This document shows, piece after piece, positions 50,701 through 64,000 of a stretch of DNA of 64,000 bases (position 1 is its first letter; each line of letters starts with the position of its first letter). Below the pieces are notes generated by a model, which was not told the origin of the DNA, searched no databases, and worked only from the letters and a program-made list of their open reading frames with translations. A program made the position numbers and the translations under genes. The DNA lies in NCBI GenBank assembly GCA_013433145.1, contig CM024184.1, positions 4,216,137-4,280,136 of the forward strand, in the 5' to 3' direction. The stretch comes from Ascaris suum. Lineage: Eukaryota > Nematoda > Chromadorea > Rhabditida > Ascarididae.

Positions 50701-51441
50701 TTGTATCATCTCATTGGCCAATATAAGGTATTTATTGGCCGTTACTTTTTGACCAAAATCAAACATTTACTGGCCAAAAAACTTCATAAATTAAGCGTTA
50801 TTCCTCTGCTTCTCTTAGCTTTCAAAAGGAATACTATACTTTACATCCAACTTGCTATACTTAACTTTACTGCCTCATAGATGCATTTAACTATAACAAA
50901 GAGTATTGCAATCTAACGAAGCGGATTTCTTTCGCCATTATTTGGATATTACATAGTAAAAATTAACCTAAAAGTGAATATGGCTAGAAGTGCAATCGAA
51001 AAAAACAAACATCCCCCCCTATACAGAAATAGAAGACGGAAACAACGGCGCTCATATTTAAAAAAGCCATTCAAATTCATCCAGAAATCAGTCGCATATG
51101 AAAATCGCCGTTACCACCATAAATTTTCATAATCTATTCTCATAGACAGAGCGATATTTCGTAAAGCGCCTATCGTCAATATCCTCCACTATAAAAACGA
51201 GAGGTGAAAATGCCTTTATTGAAAAGAAAGAAAAAAAAACATCAAATTTCAAAATTACGAGCGACTACGCACCAATAAATTTGCATTTTGGCTTTGTTCG
51301 CTTTCAGCTAAATTTTTCAATTAACGAAAGAAAAAAAGAGCGAACCGATTTGCGTTCATGAAGAAATTCCTTCGTCATACTATCGATGAGTCGATCGCGT
51401 TCCTCATGTAATCGACGTTGCGTTTCCAATATTGTGTCCAT
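42971..51441 (-). CDS. sf3a3: Splicing factor 3A subunit 3 (SF3A3/SAP61), U2 snRNP
   Basis: SF3A3 is part of the SF3a complex that matures the U2 snRNP and holds it at the branch point in the nuclear spliceosome. Nine minus-strand exons: 51441-51346, 50014-49967, 49484-49326, 48610-48446, 47499-47295, 46530-46374, 45536-45384, 44752-44461, 43195-42971. All phases match and give 499 aa, against 501 in human. N-terminus: [20 protein letters not shown]. Then [51 protein letters not shown], the [23 protein letters not shown]-like segment, an acidic stretch ([15 protein letters not shown]), [20 protein letters not shown] and a C2H2 matrin-type zinc finger (CEIC...HFNEWRHSH) split over the last two exons, ending [17 protein letters not shown]. 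The start is fixed by the conserved N-terminus. It is complete and intact. Confidence 0.97.
48269..48312. repeat. Direct repeat in SF3A3 intron
   Basis: TGTCGCTCTACAGC occurs twice, 30 bp apart, in the intron between the 48610-48446 and 47499-47295 exons. The intervening sequence differs, so this looks like a short tandem duplication that has diverged. Confidence 0.6.
48885..48896 (-). repeat. Poly-G tract on the SF3A3 sense strand
   Basis: Twelve C on the plus strand in the intron between SF3A3 exons 49484-49326 and 48610-48446, so G on the sense strand. Confidence 0.85.
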
Positions 51442-52469
51442 TGCATTAATTAACACAACGTGAATTACCTTTAAATTTGAATACCCTCTCAGTGAGCAAT
51501 GTGGTGCACAGAAGTACGAAACATGGACTGCATTGGAAAGAAAAGAAACAATTCATAGACCAACGCACGACAATAAAATATCATCTCGATCAGAGAGAAC
51601 GAAAATGGGTGTGGGAATGGAAAGATTCATATGAGGCATATTCAGCACTATAGGATCGGAATAGGCAAAATATGTTTGGCGCAGAAAGAAGGGATACCGC
51701 AAAAACTTGGACAACGTCTAACAGATGTTGCCGAAGGAGATGCTTTGGCTAGCTAGAAAATTCTGGAAGCAGACATTTTTATTTGGAAAGAGACGTTTTT
51801 ATCGTTTTTTCTTGGAGGAAATATTGACATGAATCAATACATCAAAGTTCATGGAAATCACTGGTAGGGACTAATAGTGGTTTATAAACGATCCTTCCCC
51901 CCCTCCCCCCTTCCCCACTTCCCTTCCGGCTCCCACTCCTTGCTGTCAGATTTATTACCAGGACATACAGAAAAAAGGCATTCGAAGCGTATCAAGAAAC
52001 GATAACCGTAAGCGTTTCGATGGGGATTTTCCGATAATAACCAAGCAAATAGCCCAACTTACTAGGGTATCAAAAAATTAAAAGACCTCTTGATGCGCTT
52101 TCCTAGTCTAATGTCAATAAAACTCAAAACGACCAAGCGGTAGCGAATTAACCTTACGCTTTTCGGAAATCTGGAAAACTTGCATTTCTCGATATAGTCG
52201 ACGAAAGCGCCTCAAATAATATCCAAACGATTCTATGGATCGGTAAATGACTGGAAACACCAAACACTTCTTGGTAAAACAACACATTGGATTTCAAATC
52301 CCGTCATTACCTTATACCCTCACATCATTCCACAGCTACTACCTATTTCCGGTTGTGTTTATATACGACAACATAAGTTCAGCCGCCCAGCCTCCATCCG
52401 CCCCTTCACCCCACCTTGTCTCGAGCAAAAGACACCTCGAAATACTCACCTCAACAGAACGACCTGAAA
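51442..52469. promoter_or_regulatory. Upstream region of SF3A3
   Basis: About 1 kb between the SF3A3 ATG and the first candidate plus-strand frame. It holds a C-rich stretch near 51897-51923 and otherwise AT-rich sequence. It should contain the SF3A3 promoter; no specific element was recognised. No obvious spliced-leader acceptor lies directly before the ATG. Confidence 0.4.
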
Positions 52470-52583
52470 ATGGAAGCTTTTGCTGATCGTTTCGAAACGG
52501 AGGTTGGAAATGGCAAAACAACACGCATCGCGATTATTACCGTAGCGCAATTATACTTGTCGAGATCCAATTTTAAAAAGTGA
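52470..52583 (+). CDS. Candidate first exon of a gene diverging from SF3A3
   Basis: A plus-strand frame starting MEAFADRFETEVGNGKTTRI with an open reading frame of 37 codons, extending upstream in frame through a Pro-rich stretch to about 52377. A C|GTAGCG donor-like site after IAIIT would end it as an exon. It sits where the plus-strand base skew turns from A/C-rich to T/G-rich, as expected for the start of a plus-strand transcript. I do not recognise the family. Confidence 0.3.
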   Translation: MEAFADRFETEVGNGKTTRIAIITVAQLYLSRSNFKK

Positions 52584-52918
52584 AAACTTCAAAAGCTCAA
52601 TAGTCCTGTAATGATTTAAATTTTCTACAATAAGCTGCTCCAGTTCTTAGATGTTCTCGTTGAAAGCTTGAAATGTTTGCGAATTTTTAAGATCAGACCT
52701 AGACTATGCGCAAATTTTGGACGCATATTGAGCTGATGTATATCATAAGAATTGAACGAACATTAGACTTGAGGACTATAACAAATGTGTTGTAGTCTCA
52801 TATCTGTTGTATGCCATTATATGTCATCAGGACCATTATGTTCATCTTTTAGTCGGTTTCTTCTCCCTGCCTCCCTTCAGTGACCTTAACTTTTGAATTT
52901 CTTGCATTGTGAGCACAG

Positions 52919-53049
52919 ATTTAGCCATTAAATTAACATTTCGTATGATCAAAGAGCTATGGTCGAGAGATCGCTTAAGAATTGATAGACTGAACACTAC
53001 AATATTCAGCCAAAGACAATTCGATGAATCATCTTCACCGAATTCAAGT
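52919..53049 (+). CDS. Candidate exon of an unknown plus-strand gene
   Basis: After a gagcacag acceptor, an open frame encodes LAIKLTFRMIKELWSRDRLR then IDRLNTTIFSQRQFDESSSP and reaches AGT|GTAAAC, a plausible donor; without splicing it runs to a TAA at 53100. The composition is protein-like, with an amphipathic basic helix followed by a Ser-rich linker. The antisense strand is also open. Possibly part of the same gene as the 52470 frame. Confidence 0.33.
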
Positions 53050-54012
53050 GTAAACGCCGATCGCAAGGAATTTCACAACTGCATATCATCTCTCCCGTAA
53101 TCAATGAATTACCTTTCTTTTTTTTTGCTAAAATATCGACTGCAAAAGAAAACGATTATTGTGCCAAATTAGTTGGAAATTATTGAAAATCTTATTCTTC
53201 CACCTAACTTCATTCCATGCCTTCTATTGGGTCGGTGAATTGTACGATTTGCTGGAAGTGAGAATTTGTGAACGGAAAAACACGATGGCAGTTCCAGAAG
53301 GAGCAAATTTATCTAAAAGTTGAATTCTTTCAAAAGCATTTCTCCACTATCTCCTTGGCGTTCTACCGTCGAGGCAAATTCGCATGAGAAAGGCAATTCA
53401 TAATCGAAAGTCGCATGCGAAAATCTTCCTCTCTTACGCCACACTTTCCATTTGAATCGTTATGGAAGAAGAACTGTTCTGATTAGCTGGTTACTGCAGT
53501 CTTGGCTTTATCAACCGTTTTGTCGCGTTGTTCTTCTCTATTGTTTCGCTTGCGTACAACATTCCCGTCTGCTCAATGATTATTAAGTTTTCGCAAGTTG
53601 GAATTTTCGCCTAAGAAAACGTATTTTTCGCATGTCAGGTGACATTAGTGCTAAGTGATTTTTGCCAACTTTTATGGCTAACACACTCTTGCGAACTTTT
53701 ATTTTCTATGCTAATGCGCACACATTCGAATGGACATCGGTTTCCCATGCCAACTTCGCTTAGTGGCTAAAAGCCAATGAAGCGAGGAGATTCAGAGAAG
53801 CTCAAACTTTAGTACAGGGAGGAAAAATAATTCATTTTACGAGCTTAGAAACTACTTGCAATGGAGTGAAGTTAGTGCTTGAATTCAAATTTCCGATCGA
53901 GCTTATTTAATGAAACTTCGTACGGTACAATTAGAAGTGTGATTTGTGTTGAAGCATAAAATTAGTTAGCTGGTGACTGATTCTAGGAAGCAGATGAAAC
54001 TCTCACGAAGTT

Positions 54013-54183
54013 ATGCTTAAAAATGACTGCGATTTTCAAGATGAAGTAGCTGAAAAAGGTGAAGAGGTGCCGAAAATTGCATCTCACACCACATTTGAAG
54101 AGGCATTTCTGGGAGTGCCATTTCGCCGATCTCGACTCCACTCGAATTTAGAAACACCTTTTTCATCGAAACACCGATTTTAA
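54013..54183 (+). CDS. Candidate 56-aa frame or exon, unknown product
   Basis: A plus-strand frame from an ATG: MLKNDCDFQDEVAEKGEEVP, then KIASHTTFEEAFLGVPFRRS and a short Ser/His-rich end at a TAA. Residue variety and the acidic-then-basic layout look like real protein. A very good donor (AAAAG|GTAAGT) lies three bases after the stop, and a ctag acceptor lies 30 bp before the ATG, so this may be an exon whose true frame I have not resolved. It was too short for a 60-codon cut-off. Confidence 0.35.
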   Translation: MLKNDCDFQDEVAEKGEEVPKIASHTTFEEAFLGVPFRRSRLHSNLETPFSSKHRF

Positions 54184-59386
<5,203 letters not shown>

Positions 59387-59635
59387 TTGAGGATGCTTCA
59401 CGGGGACGTCAATCTTGTGCACACATATACATATGTGTTTATAAATGACGATCCGCCTGAAAGTTTCAAATGTAACGGTGAAACCTATTGCTTGCATTTC
59501 AAACTCATTTCTGTTCCACTTGATCCGTCTCTTTTGTGGTATATTGTTAGGCAAGCCAAATTTCGTTTTGCGGTTGATCGGTGGATAAGGAATTTTAGGT
59601 TCAGAATTTATGCAGTCGGTGGGTCATTTAGATAA
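59387..59635 (+). other. 82-codon open frame, weak coding candidate
   Basis: A plus-strand frame preceded by a T-rich, AG-ending stretch (tttttttgag) reads LHGDVNLVHTYTYVFINDDP and ends with a basic-aromatic stretch. The antisense is open over the same span. No family recognised. Confidence 0.2.
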
Positions 59636-60954
59636 CGCAGTAGCAATCAGTGCTGTATTGTTCGATTATTAATATGACTGGTCGGTATGATAAGCTATAT
59701 GGCAAAAATCACATTACATCAGCATTCCTGTCATGCCTTCTCACTTGTTCAGATATTGTATAGTAGCTCCTAGAAATAATATGCTCAACGATTTTTGACA
59801 AGGAATAACGCCAATAAAAGAAATTATATTTTATTTTCTGTGAACAAATAAAACACTTAATTTTATTTTCTTCCTTATTTATTTATCAATCTCATAGTAA
59901 CGCCAGTAAAGAAATCTTTAAGTAAGTTTTTTATTTGTTATGTATTTTATTTGAGATAGGAAGCACAATAATTGCAATCATATCACTTATATTAAAAATA
60001 GGAGAGGATAACGGGAATAACGAAGGAAGCGATGAGTGAAAGTGAAATCTTTGCTGAGTATTTTAGAGGATAATGTAGATCGACGTTCTCTGCCGAATCA
60101 TAAACTATCGGGTTTCCTTCAGATAATCGATTTCACTACATCGAAATACGCATTAGTATTCATCACCATTATCAAATATATTTCTTTTATGAGTGATAAA
60201 ATTCTCCTCATAGTTTCTCTTTTTTTTAATCGCCGAATTTCTTTCGCAATATTGCAGTCATTTAAAATTCAAAAAATATTGAAATGATATAATTGAAATT
60301 AAATGGAAAACTCCTCTAAAATAGTATTGCAAATATCGAATCACTTTTCGCATAAAATGATAGTAGTTTCTTTTTGAAGAAACGCCGAAACTGGTTTGTT
60401 ACAAATAACGGTTATCGTTGCGGTTATATGCACAGGTCGATCACCTTGAAATAACTGTCACATTTGCTTAAGTGACACCATAAAGCGTTATCATAACATT
60501 CCATTGCGATTCACTTTCATCAATAATAACGAAAAAATAAATAATAAACCAAATAATTCGACAATAAACTGATGAAATCTCATCGATAAGAAAGTTTGGT
60601 TTTCCGAGACTTTAATATGATTGTTTGGAATGATAGTTATCCAATCGGATTGCCCATATAGGATGTAAAATATTCTTGATATGCAGTTTTGATAAAATCA
60701 CATCAAAAAATATTAGCGTATATTGGGTAAAGATCACTAGCATAGAGCTAATGCTACTTAAAAAATTCAATTTGGAATTTTCCGTCGTAGAAAAATACCG
60801 AAAAAATCGAATTACTTCAACAAAAAAAAAAACTGATCGCTGAAGGACGTTGACCTCGGCCACAATCACAGTGCCAATTTATAAAATCGCTTTTCCAAAA
60901 GTGTCGTCATGATATTTCATCTATGCACATTTGTATGGACTTGTTTATGTATGC

Positions 60955-61165
60955 ATATGCATAGGTGTATATGCACTTACCTGTCTTGCACCTATGTGCA
61001 CCTGTATATATCTACCTGCTTTTTGCTTGTTCTAGTTCGAAAACGAATGAATCGAAGCCTCCTATATACTGCTTATGTTGCTCATATGTGCACCTGTATG
61101 CACTTACCTGCTTTTTTGCTTATTTTATTTCGAGAACGGATGAAGTAGGGCTTTTGAAACCTACT
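60955..61165. repeat. Imperfect tandem repeat, unit about 95 bp
   Basis: Two copies (about 60990-61070 and 61084-61165) share TGTGCACCTGTAT, a TACCTGCTTTTT core, TTCGAAAACG/TTCGAGAACG and GAATGAA/GGATGAA in the same order. A partial third copy of the TGTGCACCTGT/CACTTACCTG part precedes them near 60960-60990. All are in plus orientation. Confidence 0.75.
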
Positions 61166-62619
61166 CTCTATTACTGAAATGCAAGGCGGTTGTTCGTAAC
61201 TTTCAAGTTGATCTATGAGCTTAAAAAGTTGTTATTGCCTAAATATGCCTAAAAGTAGTAAACGTTTTACAACTCTCAAGTTTGTTTATAACTGATTGCT
61301 TCGATCAGAATAACGAATCGTTGATCGAAAATTTTTACGAGCATTCGATCCGATTCGGAATATTACCGCATTATTATCCCTATTCTATAATTCGCTTTGC
61401 AATTTACGAAAATTGTACGCTAATCATCCAAATTCTAAAAGTAATATTATATCATTCTCATTAAATCCGTATAAATAATTGTTTATTTTTGCATAATTAT
61501 AGTTGTTTATTTATGCATAATTATTGAAACTTTTTTTTTCACATTCTTTAATGATTATTCATAAAGAGTTTAGCAAAAGTGAATCAAATTAGAGAAATAA
61601 GTTAACGTTAAATTCAATGAGTTTGTCCTTTTTTTTTTTTGTAAAGCAGAAAAATTCAACAATATTTATTTATTTCAATTGACTGGAATAGGGGTTAGCT
61701 CATGAAGCATTCGAAACGATGATAAATTCGAACAAGAAATTCACCTGATTCAATGAATTTTAAGTGCAATACGACAATTTAAAGCAATCGTCATCAATTC
61801 TTTAAGTTTCGCTTTATTTAATTTATAATTGTATTGCGTAAGTGCTCACTCATTGAATTGCTTTCATTTCTGCTCACCTTTGAAGTGCTTCAATGGGTAA
61901 AAACTCTCATTGAGACACGAATCTAAGAAATTTTCAAAAACATCATAACTTTGAATGTAGTTCACAAGAAAAAACTTGTACCCATTTTTTTGTTTGACGC
62001 AAACTACATCCGTTCACTTGATGATATTAGGGTTCAGAAAAGAAAACAGAGAAATCTGGCTCTCTTATATTAATTCCTCATACTAAAAAAAAACCCCTCC
62101 AAGCCCTAATTTCAGGTGAGAGTGAGGGAAACGAAAGAGAGGGAGGGGTTTACAGAGTGAAAATCACTGACTTTCATGATGATGTCGTTGTTTGCCTTTC
62201 ATTATAGAGAAGTATTTCTATGCATAATGCAATAGTGTCAGATGTTGATCGTTTCAGTGCAACTAACATGCGACATCGTCAAACTGCACAATCCTACTAA
62301 AATATTCAAGAAAGTGCAAATATTTTCGCATGACTTTTTAAACGAATCAATCCGATACGCCAAATTTTATGAAACAAAATTGCAGTTTATTTTGTTGAAA
62401 CGGTGATAATACTTCTTGAATCCAATTGCATTATTAAATGATTACGATATAGATTCACTTCATATTATGATATATTTTTACCTCAGTGATATTGTAACTA
62501 AAATTTAACTAAACTAAACAGCACCTATATAACCGCCGCATTAGCTTCAACCTAATATGAATGAAACATAAAAGCATTATACCTGTGTTATTACGTAATT
62601 TTTTAAAGTAATATATCAC

Positions 62620-62820
62620 ATGTTTGATTATAACCTGCGTAGTACGTTGGTTGAGTCGATATGCCGAATAGGTTGTTATGTAAAATCGTCAGCTGGTTTT
62701 AAACACCCTCAGGCATCGTTGTGTTTGCTCATTCCGAATGCTTCAGTGAACGATTGCAATATGAATGTGACGCATGCCCTTGACTACACTACCATCGAAG
62801 ATTCGATGATTACCGCATAG
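62620..62820 (+). CDS. Candidate 66-aa frame, unknown product
   Basis: An intact frame beginning MFDYNLRSTLVESICRIGCY, with a Cys-rich, mixed composition and a local rise in GC content. It ends 40 bp before a second plus-strand frame. A 112-codon frame is open on the opposite strand across both (63081-62743), so the coding strand is uncertain. Not recognised; it could be a fragment of a mobile element. Confidence 0.25.
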   Translation: MFDYNLRSTLVESICRIGCYVKSSAGFKHPQASLCLLIPNASVNDCNMNVTHALDYTTIEDSMITA

Positions 62821-62860
62821 TTGGTGATTGCCATTTACCGCGTCTTCACTGTTCAAATAG

Positions 62861-63139
62861 ATGAGCTCGTTAAGTGCATTATTTCTGTATGCGCATTTTG
62901 TATTGACGCAACGAAGAGGTTTTTCAAGCCTAGAACAGGTGGAGTCATCGGATCCAAATCCAAAAGCTGATATCCACCTGTACGTAATCTCAAAAAGCAA
63001 AATGGCAAACCGTAGCTCGCAAACATGGGTATTTTGTGCATTAGAAGCAATATTAGTACCTAATGAAGAGCTGATACGCAACGCTGAACTATTGAACTCG
63101 AACGAACTGTTTAGATCATATCATGCAAAAATGATGTAA
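62861..63139 (+). CDS. Candidate 92-aa frame, unknown product
   Basis: An acceptor-like gttcaaatag precedes an ATG-initiated frame MSSLSALFLYAHFVLTQRRG, then a Ser/Glu/Asp-rich linker and a more hydrophobic part (SSQTWVFCALEAILVPNEEL), ending AKMM. The first 17 residues are hydrophobic and could be a short signal peptide or membrane segment. It follows the 62620 frame closely on the same strand. Varied, protein-like composition is the only support; no domain recognised. Confidence 0.3.
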   Translation: MSSLSALFLYAHFVLTQRRGFSSLEQVESSDPNPKADIHLYVISKSKMANRSSQTWVFCALEAILVPNEELIRNAELLNSNELFRSYHAKMM

Positions 63140-64000
63140 TATTTGAAAACTTTTTCGGTGCCCCTTCCCCCTCTAAATTTTCTCTGAGGTGCTCATTCCT
63201 GAAACTTTCTGATTGCTACGGTGGAAATATATTTGCGTAGGGGGCAACCTGAAATATAAAACTGGACGACGTCAAGAGGGTTGCTTTCACATAAAGAGAT
63301 CAAAAGGAACAATAATAAAGCATCTTTATTTTGCAACAACGAAAACATAACATTTATGCACTTAACAAAACTAATAAATGAATAAGAAGAGATCATCGAT
63401 AAATATAGCAAAAAAAAAAGTTGATGTGAGTAATTACAACTGCTTCATATCGCATACATTAGATACATGTGATTGCCTTAATGCATAAGCGATCGCTGAA
63501 GTGAGTGCGCATGCGAAACGGGTTTTCGCGTGTGAAAATATTTCATTCGCAGCAAATATTGTATTTTCACATCAAATAACAATGGACATGTGTCTATTTG
63601 CAGCAATACGATTGCGAAACTCATATATCTAGATTGAGAATAAAAATTAAAACAAAAAAAAATCACATTTTTGAAGTCGCTTGCGAAAATTCTCTTCTGA
63701 CATTTTTGTTTACCAGCAGCGAATGATGGATTTTCGCGTACGGAAATTTTTGAATCACGAAAGCTCTCACTACTGCCGAATCAACACTCACGTGCGTTCA
63801 GCGATAAACAAGGAGCCGTAGTAAAAGAATCGGAATATGATAGTATCGAGAACTACCTAAACGGCTAACGCTATGTGAAGAGCACAATACAGACGGAGAC
63901 AAATTTTGTATTGCATTCGCATGCTAATTCCTTTTCGCATCCGAACTTGTTCCGTCGATTGAAATGACATTATCTTGTTGCTAGTTGATGTGGGGGCGAA
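63140..64000. other. AT-rich flank with a cluster of TTTTCGC/GCGAAAA motifs
   Basis: No gene supported. Between about 63520 and 63940 the heptamer TTTTCGC or its complement appears at least four times (near 63521, 63684, 63732 and 63932). The stretch near 63676 resembles one near 53410 (AGTCGC[AT]TGCGAAAAT). Confidence 0.4.

Overview
This is a 64 kb piece of eukaryotic, very probably nematode, nuclear DNA. It is AT-rich, its genes are cut into short exons with introns of about 0.1-2.2 kb, it carries (AT)n microsatellites and long C/G homopolymers, and its 3' splice sites are short and nematode-like (TTTTCAG, TTGCAG, and unusually often TTTTAAG). A clade V (strongylid-type) parasite is my best guess, but that is inference. 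No prokaryotic, viral, CRISPR, tRNA or rRNA feature was seen. Most long open frames are antisense shadows of exons or translations of AT repeats, so the gene models were assembled by hand from exon reading frames, splice sites and phases, and from family knowledge.

Three conserved genes are solid. (1) A CDC25-type dual-specificity phosphatase lies on the minus strand (22332 to 12005): nine exons, all phase-compatible, about 512 aa, with an SRDSG motif, rhodanese-fold strands, a CX5R catalytic loop and the C-terminal LCEP motif. (2) A homologue of little elongation complex subunit 2 (ICE2/NARG2), which supports snRNA transcription, lies on the plus strand (27035 to 41126): about 17 exons, with the conserved C-terminal domain. 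(3) A complete SF3A3 (SAP61, U2 snRNP) gene lies on the minus strand (51441 to 42971): nine exons, 499 aa, all phases consistent. CDC25 and ICE2 are head to head; ICE2 and SF3A3 are tail to tail.

Less certain genes: a minus-strand gene at 8553-2637 coding a proline/basic-rich protein with a PP1-docking-like KTVAF motif and a coiled coil; a small two-exon minus-strand candidate at 2137-1792; a minus-strand exon at 677-505 from a gene running off the left edge; a possible plus-strand gene diverging from SF3A3 (exon candidates at 52.4, 52.9 and 54.0 kb); and isolated plus-strand frames at 23.4, 41.9, 59.4 and 62.6-63.1 kb. From about 54.2 to 62.6 kb the DNA is mostly AT-rich with repeats.

The most interesting non-gene signals are: every intronic poly-C/poly-G tract lies with G on the sense strand of its host gene (11 of 11); base skew changes sign at the gene boundaries; AAG 3' splice sites are frequent in two of the three genes; the conserved His of the CDC25 signature is Tyr; there is a perfect 24-bp palindrome; and several small tandem repeats occur in intergenic DNA.
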